Source of the DNA: Salinibacterium sp.
GTDB taxonomy: Bacteria > Actinomycetota > Actinomycetes > Actinomycetales > Microbacteriaceae
DNA: 64,000 bases
NCBI GenBank assembly: GCA_004297555.1
Contig: SCSV01000286.1
Coordinates: forward strand, 44,178 to 108,177
Direction of reading: 5' to 3'
Shown: positions 31,898 to 39,354 of the stretch, piece by piece
Numbering within the stretch: the first letter of the stretch is position 1
How the letters are laid out: each line of letters opens with the position of its first letter
Notes under the pieces: generated by a model
The model's database searches: none
Seen by the model: the letters and a program-made list of their open reading frames with translations, nothing else
Told to the model about the DNA's origin: nothing
Made by a program: the position numbers and the translations under genes

Positions 31898-32545
31898 ATG
31901 TTCGGCCTTTCGCACCTGCAGCTCTCTCACACCGCGACCGCGATGGGCGGAGCCGTGCCGTTCCAGGGTGGCGGCGTGGGAGAGTTGCGCGAAGGCACGA
32001 TGGGGAGCGCGGTGAAGGAGCTGCAGAGCAAGCTCAACGTGCTGCAGTACGGACCGGTGGCCGTGGACGGGACTTTCGGCGCGAGCACCAAGCAGGCGCT
32101 GATGAACTTCCAGGCGACCGAGGGCATCGGCGGCACCCCGCCGTCTGGTGTTCTCGATGCCGAGACCGAGGCGCGGCTCAACCAGCGCATCTTGAACGTG
32201 AGCACCGGTGCAGGTGCAGGGGTGAATCCGCAGACCGGGTTGCCTGTGCAACCGACTCCCGCGCGACCCTGGTGGCAGACCGCACTGATGGTGGCCGGTG
32301 GTGTGGCCATCGCAGGTGGCGTCATCTATCTGTTGACGAGTGACGATTCCAAAGGCGGTTACAAGCGTGCCCTCAGCTCGCGCACTGTCGAGCACGACCC
32401 GAACGTGGCGACGAGGTTCAAGCGCGAGGTGAAGGCACACGGGAGCACGTTGCGCGGAGCGCACCGCGCGAAGTGTGACCGGGCGCCTTCCGAAAGCGCA
32501 TTCGATGAGGGCGAAGCGCTCTCTGCACCCGAGGTGACGTCATGA
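31898..32545 (+). CDS. Peptidoglycan-binding membrane protein
   Basis: A 215-residue protein with GTG or ATG near 31898. Residues 28-85 match the PG_binding_1 repeat (GSAVKELQSKLNVLQYGPVA, then DGTFGASTKQALMNFQ). A span at about 127-147 (TALMVAGGVAIAGGVIYLL) and a charged C-terminal domain follow. It could hold the particle to the cell wall or position the VanY-type lysin. The N-terminus has a GGGVGELREG stretch. Confidence 0.75.
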   Translation: MFGLSHLQLSHTATAMGGAVPFQGGGVGELREGTMGSAVKELQSKLNVLQYGPVAVDGTFGASTKQALMNFQATEGIGGTPPSGVLDAETEARLNQRILNVSTGAGAGVNPQTGLPVQPTPARPWWQTALMVAGGVAIAGGVIYLLTSDDSKGGYKRALSSRTVEHDPNVATRFKREVKAHGSTLRGAHRAKCDRAPSESAFDEGEALSAPEVTS

Positions 32546-32874
32546 TGGGCTACGTGCCACAGATTCTTCCCCAGTCGTACATCGAGACGCGCAGCTTCAG
32601 TGGGCTCGGTGACACGTACTCTCCGCCACCGCTGGTGCAGGCCAATGCTTCGACCGGAGGCTCCGGCGGCGGTGGGTTCCTGAACTTCGCCAGCAACCTC
32701 ATCGGGGGTGCGTTCGCGGCCGGAGCGCAGGGCTCGATGGAGTTCAACACGGCGGCCGCGCAGCTGGACGCTCAGCGCCTCGCCAACGAGCGCTCTCGCC
32801 GGTGGGCGGCGTTCGGGGCGGTAGCTGTTGGAATCGCCGGGCTGGCCGGAGTGGTGTACCTTCTGAGGAAGTGA
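32542..32874 (+). CDS. Small membrane protein with SGLG motif
   Basis: A 110-residue protein: an N-terminal arm with SFSGLGDTYSPPP, a Gly-rich stretch, a short span (FLNFASNLIGGAFAAGA), an amphipathic helix, and a C-terminal span (AAFGAVAVGIAGLAGVVYLL) ending RK. Start overlaps the preceding stop (ATGA). Confidence 0.5.
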   Translation: MMGYVPQILPQSYIETRSFSGLGDTYSPPPLVQANASTGGSGGGGFLNFASNLIGGAFAAGAQGSMEFNTAAAQLDAQRLANERSRRWAAFGAVAVGIAGLAGVVYLLRK

Positions 32875-32885
32875 GCGCAGCTTTT

Positions 32886-33275
32886 ATGAACGGAAGATAC
32901 AACAGCATCGTCCTCTTCACTCCCCCGCGGCTCGCGGAGGAGCGGAAGACGTACTGGCCGGGCATGAGCCAGTACTCTCAGCCCGCTGTTGCCACGGGGC
33001 TCGGGGAGGTCACCGCCGTCGGGCCCAGCGGCAATACCGGGAACGACATCCTCGCGCAGCTGCACAACAACTTCGTCGACCTCATCGGTACCTTCACTGG
33101 GCAGAAGAGCCAGGAGAAGGCGCGTCAAGACGCGCTCTACCTCGCCCAACTCCAGCAGCAGCAGTACGCGTTCGAGGCGCAACAGCGCACCGAGGGGTGG
33201 AGTCGGGCGGCCCCTTGGCTCACCGTGGGCGGTGCGGTGGTGGCTGTGGCGGTGGTGATGGCGGCGCGAAAGTAG
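32886..33275 (+). CDS. C-terminally anchored membrane protein
   Basis: A 129-residue protein with ATG at 32886. The N-terminal arm contains TGLGEVTAVG. A Gln-rich helix (YLAQLQQQQYAFEAQQR) precedes a C-terminal span (WLTVGGAVVAVAVVMAARK). Function unknown; same plan as its neighbours. Confidence 0.5.
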   Translation: MNGRYNSIVLFTPPRLAEERKTYWPGMSQYSQPAVATGLGEVTAVGPSGNTGNDILAQLHNNFVDLIGTFTGQKSQEKARQDALYLAQLQQQQYAFEAQQRTEGWSRAAPWLTVGGAVVAVAVVMAARK

Positions 33276-33294
33276 CGCGCAAGTAAAGGACTCC

Positions 33295-33666
33295 ATGGCG
33301 AACACCAAAGACAACGGACCTCAGGCTCAGGCGGCGGCGCTCTTCGGCAACGGCATTTCTTGGGTGCCGGGGCTCGGCTACGTCAGCGGTGCACAGGCGA
33401 ACGGCGGGGGGCGCCTCGGTGACGATGCCGCGGTGATGATGATTTCGGGCACCGGGCAGATGGGCAGCGAGGGCCGACAGGTCGCGGTGAACCCTCAGAC
33501 GGGAGTGGTGGAGTCGGTGAAGGGTGCCGGCTTCACGCTGCGCGCCGCGCTCACTCAGCCGGTTCGCATCGGTACCCTCGAGCTTCCGCTCTGGGCGTGG
33601 CTGCTCATCGGGGCCGGCGTGCTCAGCCTCGGCGCGTACTACATGCTGTTCCACAAGAAGAAGTGA
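33295..33666 (+). CDS. C-terminally anchored membrane protein
   Basis: A 123-residue protein. The soluble part contains WVPGLGYVSGAQANG and a beta-type domain. A C-terminal span (LWAWLLIGAGVLSLGAYYML) ends FHKKK. Last of the anchored-protein run before the small basic proteins. Confidence 0.5.
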   Translation: MANTKDNGPQAQAAALFGNGISWVPGLGYVSGAQANGGGRLGDDAAVMMISGTGQMGSEGRQVAVNPQTGVVESVKGAGFTLRAALTQPVRIGTLELPLWAWLLIGAGVLSLGAYYMLFHKKK

Positions 33667-33719
33667 GGGACGGGATGGGCCCGCTCTCGTAACGCAGTAC
33701 CGGAAAGAAGGTGAACGAG

Positions 33720-33821
33720 ATGAAGACCGAAGAGCTGATGCACAAGAAGAAGAAGCGCCGCTGCAAGAAGGGCGTCGTGAAGAGCGGGCCGCGCAAGGGC
33801 AAGTGCAAGACCCGTCGGTAG
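33720..33821 (+). CDS. Protamine-like protein of the LMHKK family (33 residues)
   Basis: A 33-residue peptide beginning MKTEELMHKKKKRRCKKG, with three Cys and 17 Lys/Arg. It shares the leader E-L-M-H-K-K with the genes at 29694 and 33868. The reading frame is short, but the conserved leader and a GAAAGAAGGTGA ribosome-binding stretch support it. Confidence 0.6.
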   Translation: MKTEELMHKKKKRRCKKGVVKSGPRKGKCKTRR

Positions 33822-33867
33822 GTCTCCGGGCCCATCCACCTCGCCTCACCAAAGAAAGGAGACCGTC

Positions 33868-34032
33868 ATGGAAGAGCTGATGCACAGCAAGAAGAGAAGG
33901 AAGAAGAGCAGTGCAGGTCTGCGCAAGGCCCGCTGTGTTCGTTCCTGCCGTTCGGGCAAGCTGCGCGCTCGCCAGCCGAAGTCGAAGACGCTGGCCAAGT
34001 GCCGGCGACGCTGCCATGTGAAGGCGAAGTAG
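33868..34032 (+). CDS. Protamine-like protein of the LMHKK family (54 residues)
   Basis: A 54-residue protein beginning MEELMHSKKRRKKSSAG, strongly basic, with Cys pairs (RCVRSCRSGK; KCRRRCHVKAK). AAAGGAG lies 10 bases before the ATG. It closes the long plus-strand block just before the terminator. Likely DNA-condensing by composition. Confidence 0.6.
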   Translation: MEELMHSKKRRKKSSAGLRKARCVRSCRSGKLRARQPKSKTLAKCRRRCHVKAK

Positions 34033-34042
34033 CGAAGTAGCG

Positions 34043-34082
34043 AAAAACAGGCCCCGGCGCTAGTTCAGGTCGGGGCTTTTTC
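34043..34082. terminator. Bidirectional intrinsic terminator
   Basis: GCCCCG (34051-34056) pairs with CGGGGC (34071-34076). It is followed on the plus strand by TTTTT and preceded by AAAAA, so it can work for both strands. It separates the convergent plus-strand structural block and minus-strand early block. The minus-strand gene's last codons run into it. Confidence 0.8.
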
Positions 34083-34553
34083 GTTTGCGGGCGCAGCCTT
34101 CAGCTCCGCGTTGTACTTCTCGAGCCACTCGGCAGCCTGCATCACCGCCTGGAACCGCTCGCGGGAGCCGTCAGCTCGGTCCGGGTGAAACAGCTTGGCC
34201 CTCTCGCGCTTCTTCTCGCGAATCAGCTCCGAGTCGACCGGCTTGCCGTACTTGCCGTCGATGCCGAGACAGCTGCAGGCAACCATGAACTGAACGGAGC
34301 TGATGCTCTCGCCGGTGCGTTTGGCGCGCTTGGTGACCTTCTCCTTCACCTTCTTCGCCGCGGTCGTCACTGCATCGGCACCGTCGCGCATCGCGTTTCG
34401 AACGTTGTGTCGCAGCTGCCGGCGCATGGTGGCCTTGCCCCGCGCGCTCATACCGGCCGCATCTCCGAGCCTCTCCGACAGCTCGGTCGCCGCGGTGCTC
34501 GACAGCGTGTCGATGAGGCCGGAGAGGAAGGAGGGCTTCTTCGGTGGTGGCAT
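34065..34553 (-). CDS. J-domain-containing protein
   Basis: A 162-residue protein. The C-terminal third has a J-domain signature (RERAKLFHPDRADGSRERFQ, HPD at 123-125) that would stimulate an Hsp70 partner. The N-terminal part is helical and basic, unlike DnaJ. Phage J-proteins are known to recruit host DnaK for replication or assembly; which one applies here is unknown. It is the last gene of the minus-strand block. Confidence 0.7.
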   Translation of the reverse strand: MPPPKKPSFLSGLIDTLSSTAATELSERLGDAAGMSARGKATMRRQLRHNVRNAMRDGADAVTTAAKKVKEKVTKRAKRTGESISSVQFMVACSCLGIDGKYGKPVDSELIREKKRERAKLFHPDRADGSRERFQAVMQAAEWLEKYNAELKAAPANEKAPT

Positions 34554-34613
34554 GACTATCGGCGAAAGCTCTTCTTGTCTGTTGGAGTCAACGTAGGCAT
34601 GTTGTGGCTACGG

Positions 34614-34832
34614 CTACGGCTGCAGCTTGGAACGGTCGACGGCGTTCATCGCTTCGGCGCGCAAGAACGACGACACGCCGATGACCCTTCTCAGTGGGTC
34701 CTTGTCCTTGAGCCTCTCCACGTGCTTCTTGAGTCGTGCGTACTCCTCGCCGGAGAGGTACACGGTGATGAACGTCCGGCCGTCAGAGCTGCGTGAGGGC
34801 TTGGTGTTCTTGCTGCCGTTCTTCTTCTTCAT
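34614..34832 (-). CDS. Ribbon-helix-helix regulator (candidate repressor)
   Basis: A 72-residue protein from the ATG at 34832, chosen because GGAGG lies 9 bases upstream (an ATG at 34847 is the longer option). After a Lys/Ser tail comes a ribbon-helix-helix pattern (RTFITVYLSGEEYARLKKHV). Its promoter contains the dyad TGACGTGTCA between -35 and -10, so it may repress itself and the other promoters sharing that dyad. This is inferred from position. Confidence 0.6.
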   Translation of the reverse strand: MKKKNGSKNTKPSRSSDGRTFITVYLSGEEYARLKKHVERLKDKDPLRRVIGVSSFLRAEAMNAVDRSKLQP

Positions 34833-34854
34833 CGGTGTAGCCTCCATGCTGACT

Positions 34855-34882
34855 ATTATGTGACGTGTCACGAGAAGGTCAA
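34855..34882 (-). promoter_or_regulatory. Promoter with internal TGACGTGTCA operator
   Basis: On the minus strand TTGACC (34882-34877), a 16-base spacer, then CATAAT (34860-34855). The dyad TGACGTGTCA (34861-34870) fills the space next to the -10 box, so a bound repressor would block RNA polymerase. Serves the RHH gene. Confidence 0.7.
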
Positions 34883-35301
34883 GTGTTGGTGCTTCGGAGC
34901 GGCTTGCGGAGGTCGAGCAGGTCGTACAGACGCCGCAGCCGACGCGCGATGGTTTCGTCTGGACCGGCGAACTCTCGCAGCACATGTGCGCGCGTCAACC
35001 GCACCCGCCGCTTCAGCTCGCGGTTCTCGGCGCGCGCATCGGCGAGCACCGGGCAGGTGTCGCAGTCGTGGCGAGCACGCGCGAGCTTGAGCACGGCATG
35101 GAGGTCGGCAAGCGCCATTGGTGGCAAGCCAACGGCAACAACGCGCTTGTCGTGATGCAAGTCCGCCAGCCACCGCTCCACCCGCTTGAGTACGCTCATC
35201 GCAGCCGCTCCGGCTTCGTCTTCGTGCGCTTCCCCGGCCGCGGGCTCGCTTCGGAACACCAGTCGATGAATGTCGTCGAGTGCCTTCCGTTTGGTCATCA
35301 C
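34879..35301 (-). CDS. Unknown Arg-rich helical protein
   Basis: A 140-residue protein (GTG at 35301 or ATG at 35298) with a CDTC pair and long charged helices (ARAENRELKRRVRLTRAHVL). No family recognised. Its 3' end carries the -35 region of the RHH promoter. Confidence 0.45.
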   Translation of the reverse strand: MMTKRKALDDIHRLVFRSEPAAGEAHEDEAGAAAMSVLKRVERWLADLHHDKRVVAVGLPPMALADLHAVLKLARARHDCDTCPVLADARAENRELKRRVRLTRAHVLREFAGPDETIARRLRRLYDLLDLRKPLRSTNT

Positions 35302-36105
35302 CTAGCCAGCCCTCCTTGTCCGTTCGGCACGCCGCTGATTGTCGATGGGAACGTGCGAAAGCATACCGGCTTCGGCAATCAGGCTGTAGATGTCAGGGGC
35401 GAAGTCTCGACTCGCCGTCGGTGTGAACATGTCGTACGGCACGTTCGCGAGCCAGTGTATCTGGTTGCGCGTGAGGTAGCCCGACCGTCGCTTCGCGGCA
35501 CCAAACAGGATGTCGATGACGATGCGCGTCTCCTTGTTCGGCACCCGCCACCGCACGTACTCGCCCCACCGAGTCCCATCGCGATAGCCGATATTACAGT
35601 CGGGGGCCGGCTCCATGCGTGCTGCGCGTAGCTTGTTGCCGCCCTCGTCGTACGGCCAGACGCAGAGCTTGCACGGGCGGAAGAACCCGCTCGGTTCATG
35701 CTCGTCGTCGAGGTGACCACAGTGCTTGCATACCGGGTCGAGCGGGTCGTTCGACTCGAAGTCGTCGCAGGTGACGGTGTCGCTCTGCTTACCCTCCCAA
35801 ATGTATGGCTGTACGCCCTCGAACACGTAGCGCGTCGGGTCGACGACAGTTCCGTCCTTCTGCAGAATCCACCCGTGGTTGATGATGGGCTTGCCGTAGA
35901 ACATCTTGCAGGTGCGCGCGACCGGGCCGAGCCAGTGCCCGTAGACCGCAGTGCCCTTGATGACCTTGTCCTTCACCAGCTTCGAAGCGACGCCGAAGCA
36001 GTTGCCCGGCCACGTCGAGAGCGGCCACTGGATGCGCTTGGCTGCCTCCTGGGCAGTGACGGAGAAGACGTTCGGCTTCGGGCGGTAGTTGGTGAGGGCG
36101 CTCAT
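35302..36105 (-). CDS. Unknown Cys-containing protein
   Basis: A 267-residue protein starting at the ATG at 36105. It has a WPLSTWPGNCFGVASKLV stretch and HGWILQKDGTVVDPTRYVF, which resemble a small cysteine-protease-like Cys/His arrangement. A zinc-type cluster follows (VCKHCGHLDDEHE ... RPCKLC). The Cys-His-Asp spacing could fit a papain-like fold, but this is only a suggestion. Confidence 0.5.
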   Translation of the reverse strand: MSALTNYRPKPNVFSVTAQEAAKRIQWPLSTWPGNCFGVASKLVKDKVIKGTAVYGHWLGPVARTCKMFYGKPIINHGWILQKDGTVVDPTRYVFEGVQPYIWEGKQSDTVTCDDFESNDPLDPVCKHCGHLDDEHEPSGFFRPCKLCVWPYDEGGNKLRAARMEPAPDCNIGYRDGTRWGEYVRWRVPNKETRIVIDILFGAAKRRSGYLTRNQIHWLANVPYDMFTPTASRDFAPDIYSLIAEAGMLSHVPIDNQRRAERTRRAG

Positions 36106-36107
36106 GG

Positions 36108-36410
36108 TCAGTCCTCGCAGAGGGAGCAGCGTGCTCCGGGGGGAAGGGGCGGGCCGTGGGAGCACGTGTGCCACTTGACCTCAAGGCGCTTCGGCTTCGG
36201 CAGTTCTGGAATGCACTGCCCGGCGAGCACGAGACGCGCGTAGTTGACGGCGGCACGGCTCAGGTTGCGCCAGCGAAGACGTCCGGCGCGGTCATCGGGG
36301 TCTCGCTCCTCTTCGCGCTTCTGGTCCTCGGTCAGCGTGGGCTGCCAGAACTCCTTCGCCGCGGTGCGGAGCGCGATAGCTTCCTTCGAGGTGTCGGTCG
36401 GGCTGCTCAC
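36108..36410 (-). CDS. Unknown small protein with Cys/His end
   Basis: A 100-residue protein with GTG at 36410 after GGAGG. A helical, acidic N-terminal part is followed by a C-terminal CSHGPPLPPGARCSLC zinc-type knuckle. Overlaps the preceding gene's stop by four bases. Confidence 0.5.
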   Translation of the reverse strand: MSSPTDTSKEAIALRTAAKEFWQPTLTEDQKREEERDPDDRAGRLRWRNLSRAAVNYARLVLAGQCIPELPKPKRLEVKWHTCSHGPPLPPGARCSLCED

Positions 36411-36922
36411 CGTCGACCTCCGATGGGACGGTCCAGGTTGCAGTCGCACGGGGTGAGCGGGCAGTCGGCCGCGTGTGTCAGTCCCAGCTTCCGCGCATCC
36501 TCTACGTCAGTGTCGTGCGCGTCGCGCCGGCTGACGATGCCCTCGGGGTTGTCGCTGAGCATCCCGAAGCGCGTCTGCGCACGTCGACTCGCGACCTCGT
36601 GAAAGGCTGAATGCAGCGCCTCGAACAGCTCGCTGAGCTTCATCGCGACGATGTACGTAGCAGCGTCTTCGTTCACGTCGTTCGTCTCCGGGCGGAAGAC
36701 GCGCTTGGTCGCGATGATTTTCATCAGCTTCTCGCGCAGGTCGGCGGGGAACTCACGGTCGCCGGTGGCGAGGGAGACGGTCTTCACCACCCGCTCCTCG
36801 ATGGTGCGGTAGTCGACCCAGAACCTCGAGCCGATGGTCAGCTCACGATTGTCGTCGCGGCCGATTTGCTTCTCGCACAGCTCTCTCAGCTCGCGGTTCA
36901 GCTCGTCGAAGTAGCTGCTCAT
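36407..36922 (-). CDS. Unknown helical protein with terminal Cys cluster
   Basis: A 171-residue protein from the ATG at 36922; mostly helical and charged. It ends with HAADCPLTPCDCNLDRP, a likely metal-binding knuckle similar in place to that of the neighbour at 36108. No family recognised. Confidence 0.5.
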   Translation of the reverse strand: MSSYFDELNRELRELCEKQIGRDDNRELTIGSRFWVDYRTIEERVVKTVSLATGDREFPADLREKLMKIIATKRVFRPETNDVNEDAATYIVAMKLSELFEALHSAFHEVASRRAQTRFGMLSDNPEGIVSRRDAHDTDVEDARKLGLTHAADCPLTPCDCNLDRPIGGRR

Positions 36923-37104
36923 GGTCGGGGGTCCTTTCCGGTGAGGTGCTCGGCCATCTCCCAGCCCAGTTCGGTTGTGACCTTGTCGAGGAGATGTGCC
37001 GAGCGCACGAGTCCAGCAGTGAAGAGACGCTGCTTCATCACCACCAGCTCGTGTGCCATACCGGCCGTCATCCGACGGAACCGAGTCTCCTCTTTCAAGT
37101 TCAC
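36919..37104 (-). CDS. Small helical protein
   Basis: A 61-residue protein with GTG at 37104, overlapping the TGA of the upstream gene. Helical (MAHELVVMKQRLFTAGLVRS). The same frame is open further upstream because of an apparent frameshift there, so the start is uncertain. Confidence 0.4.
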   Translation of the reverse strand: MNLKEETRFRRMTAGMAHELVVMKQRLFTAGLVRSAHLLDKVTTELGWEMAEHLTGKDPRP

Positions 37105-37581
37105 AGCACGACCCCGCCACCGGCCTCCAGGCCGATGGTGTAGAGCCGCGTCCCGAGCTGCTTGAGCAGGTGCAGCTCCTTGGTGGTGAGCTTCTCGAAG
37201 AAGGCGCGCTTGAACGGCAGCATGAAGCTGACCTCCGAGAGCATCTCGACCTGCTTCTTCGCCACGGTCGGGGCGAGTGGGGTACGGTGGTAGCTGGAAC
37301 AGCCGCGGGCGGAGGTCGACGGTGCCGCGAAAGTGCACGGTCATGCGCGAGAGCAGGCGCTCCAGCTCACCACAGGCCTTCCGCACCAGTTTCAGCTCGC
37401 GCTCGTCCACAAAGTAGACGAAGCGAGCGCGCTGGAGGCGTGAGTGGCTGAACTCGACCTCGGAGCGGCAGAAGTCCTTGGCGGCTTCGGCGTCACTCAC
37501 CTCCAACTCATCGATGCCGGGCACGGCGACCAGTACGCCACCGCGCTCGACGCCGACCCACCTGTGCACTCGCTTTTTCAC
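37101..37581 (-). pseudogene. Gene split by an apparent single-base frameshift
   Basis: From GTG at 37581 the frame reads a convincing protein (MKKRVHRWVGVERGGVLVAV ... RGTVDLRPRLFQLPP) down to about 37285, then turns into Ala/Arg-rich noise. The next frame picks up at about 37265 with VAKKQVEMLSEVSFMLPFKR and ends TIGLEAGGGVVL at 37101. The break lies in C-rich sequence (CGCCCCGACCG on the minus strand). Either a sequencing or assembly error or a real mutation. Function unknown. Confidence 0.5.
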
Positions 37582-37880
37582 CGCCGGGCTCCGCGCGCCA
37601 TGCAGCGCGCCACAATCATGAGGGCCTCGTGCTGGTCGATGCCCAAACGCTCGTTGTGCAGCCGGCAGGCCTCCCGCGCGTCCTCGATGGTGGGGCCGAA
37701 GAACCAGGGCATCTTCTGCCCAACCTTGCCCTCGTACGGCCAGTCGCCGTTCTGTCGAAAGCCGACCTCTCCATCGACGACGAACACCGGACGGAAGCCT
37801 CGGTCTTCGACGAACATCGTCTCGTCGACGAAGAGCACGATGCGGCGGTTGGGGGCGGGTTCGGTGACGCGCTTCTTCAT
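37578..37880 (-). CDS. Unknown small protein
   Basis: A 100-residue protein with MKKRVTEPAPNRRIVLFVDE at its start, then FVVDGEVGFRQNGDWPYEGK. Beta-rich; no family recognised. It shares the first five residues (MKKRV) with the following gene at 37581, perhaps a chance repeat of the start region. Overlaps both neighbours by four bases. Confidence 0.5.
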   Translation of the reverse strand: MKKRVTEPAPNRRIVLFVDETMFVEDRGFRPVFVVDGEVGFRQNGDWPYEGKVGQKMPWFFGPTIEDAREACRLHNERLGIDQHEALMIVARCMARGARR

Positions 37881-38131
37881 GGCTTTTTGACCTCCGGGTA
37901 CACACCAACGAAATCGACGGTGCCGACCGGTGTGCGCGGTGTCAGTTCGTCCACGCGCATCCGAGCGCGCTTCACCTCGTAGTGGATGCGCAGCTGCAGA
38001 CGCTCCGTCTCGACGATGAGGTGCGAGTGAGCCCCGGCTGCCTGTAGCAGCTCCTTCGTCTGCCTCGCACGCTCCTCCGCTGAAGCGTAGGCCTCCAACT
38101 GCTTGGCGGCTTTCTCGCGCTCAGTGCTCAC
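37877..38131 (-). CDS. Small coiled-coil protein
   Basis: An 84-residue protein with GTG start; a long charged helix (REKAAKQLEAYASAEERARQ) and a short beta tail. No family recognised. Four-base overlaps on both sides. Confidence 0.5.
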   Translation of the reverse strand: MSTEREKAAKQLEAYASAEERARQTKELLQAAGAHSHLIVETERLQLRIHYEVKRARMRVDELTPRTPVGTVDFVGVYPEVKKP

Positions 38132-38649
38132 CGCTTCACCAGAAGGGCAGAACCGGTCGTGTGGAGCAGCCGGTACAGCTCGGCCGCCTTCGAGACGTCG
38201 ATGCTGGAACAGCTCGGGTTGATGTTCACGTCGAGACGAGCCTCGTTGTCGTTGACCACAACGTCGAAGTGGACCTCGATGAAGTCACCGATGACGAGCT
38301 TGCCATCGTAGTTGAGAATGGACTGCAGCTCGTTCGGCATGGTCGCGATGAACGCTGCGCGCGTAGCAGCGATGCGGTCTGCCCTCTGTTTCTCGGCCCT
38401 CGTGCGCTCTTCGGCCTGGGCGTTGTACTTCTCGACGGCTTCGCGAAGCTCCGGCTTCGCCATGCGCTCTGCTTCCCAGGTCTCGAACTCTTTGGCCGCC
38501 ATGACGGTCGTGTTGAAGTGCAGCTCCAGGCCACCGTACCCGTGGCGACTCTCCACGTTGCGGGTTCGAACCTCGACCCTGCCGCCCGGCAGCTTGCGCT
38601 GGATGCGCGGGCGGAGGTCTTCGATGGTGATTTTCTCGAGCGCGCTCAC
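38128..38649 (-). CDS. Unknown protein with coiled coil
   Basis: A 173-residue protein: a beta-type N-terminus, a central charged helix (VEKYNAQAEERTRAEKQRAD), and a C-terminal beta segment (DFIEVHFDVVVNDNEARLDV). No recognised family. In the middle of the tightly overlapped minus-strand operon. Confidence 0.5.
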   Translation of the reverse strand: MSALEKITIEDLRPRIQRKLPGGRVEVRTRNVESRHGYGGLELHFNTTVMAAKEFETWEAERMAKPELREAVEKYNAQAEERTRAEKQRADRIAATRAAFIATMPNELQSILNYDGKLVIGDFIEVHFDVVVNDNEARLDVNINPSCSSIDVSKAAELYRLLHTTGSALLVKR

Positions 38650-38936
38650 GATTTCCTCCGGCGAAAAAACACCGGCCGCGTTGCAGACCGCTGTCGGTCG
38701 CGAGGCGGCTCTCGCGGCCCGTACACCTGGGAGGTTTCGTACTCGAAGATGCCGTCGAGGACCTCCCGCGGTAGCATCTTCGCGGCCATGTTGAGCGTCC
38801 CCGTCAGCAGGATGCTAAGAGCCGAGCTGCTGGCGGTATCGGAGAAGAGGACCTTGAGACCGTCAGCCAGCTCCTTAGCGACGTCGAGCGCCACTCCGGC
38901 GTTCGCGACCGCAGGGAAGTCGATGCCCTTCTTCAC
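38646..38936 (-). CDS. Small protein with helical core and basic tail
   Basis: A 96-residue protein with a hydrophobic helix (SSSALSILLTGTLNMAAKML) and a basic terminal tail (RQRSATRPVFFRRRKS). Might associate with membrane or nucleic acid. No family recognised. Confidence 0.45.
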   Translation of the reverse strand: MKKGIDFPAVANAGVALDVAKELADGLKVLFSDTASSSALSILLTGTLNMAAKMLPREVLDGIFEYETSQVYGPREPPRDRQRSATRPVFFRRRKS

Positions 38937-39202
38937 GGCAGCTCTCCCTTGGTGAGCTTGCGACTCTTGATGATGCAGGCGTTGATGATGTCGATGGCGT
39001 CGCTGATTTCCGCCCGGTAGAAGGCCGCGCAGTTGGGCAGTGCTTTCGAGGTCGGTTGGTCCTTGACCATCTTGTCGTGGAGGGCACGCAGCAGCTTCCG
39101 CACCTCGGTGAGGTCGCTCGCGTTCGTGTCGTGCGTGATGAACGCCACGTCAACAAGCTTCGCCTGTTCTTCAGTCAGCTGCTGAGTCACTTTGAAGGTC
39201 AT
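38933..39202 (-). CDS. Small helical protein, first of the minus-strand operon
   Basis: An 89-residue protein (MTFKVTQQLTEEQAKLVDVA ...). GGAGAGAGGACAGACGAC precedes its ATG. It is the first clear gene downstream of the tRNA-like element and of the promoter at 39573. No family recognised. Confidence 0.5.
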   Translation of the reverse strand: MTFKVTQQLTEEQAKLVDVAFITHDTNASDLTEVRKLLRALHDKMVKDQPTSKALPNCAAFYRAEISDAIDIINACIIKSRKLTKGELP

Positions 39203-39354
39203 GTCGTCTGTCCTCTCTCCACGGTGCCGGCCGACGCAGAGCCCGATGCGCCACCAGCACCACTGCCGTTACTTGCGCGGGCTACATCGACCTGCGCGGG
39301 GTCAGCGCGCGTGCCCGGCCGGGAAGTCTCTGTTGACCGTACTGCGTGTGCTCC

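Noticed and set aside
8611-34032. Tailed-phage morphogenesis module
   Set aside because: No terminase, portal, protease-scaffold, tape measure or baseplate pattern was recognised in the block; the proteins are too small and membrane-rich.
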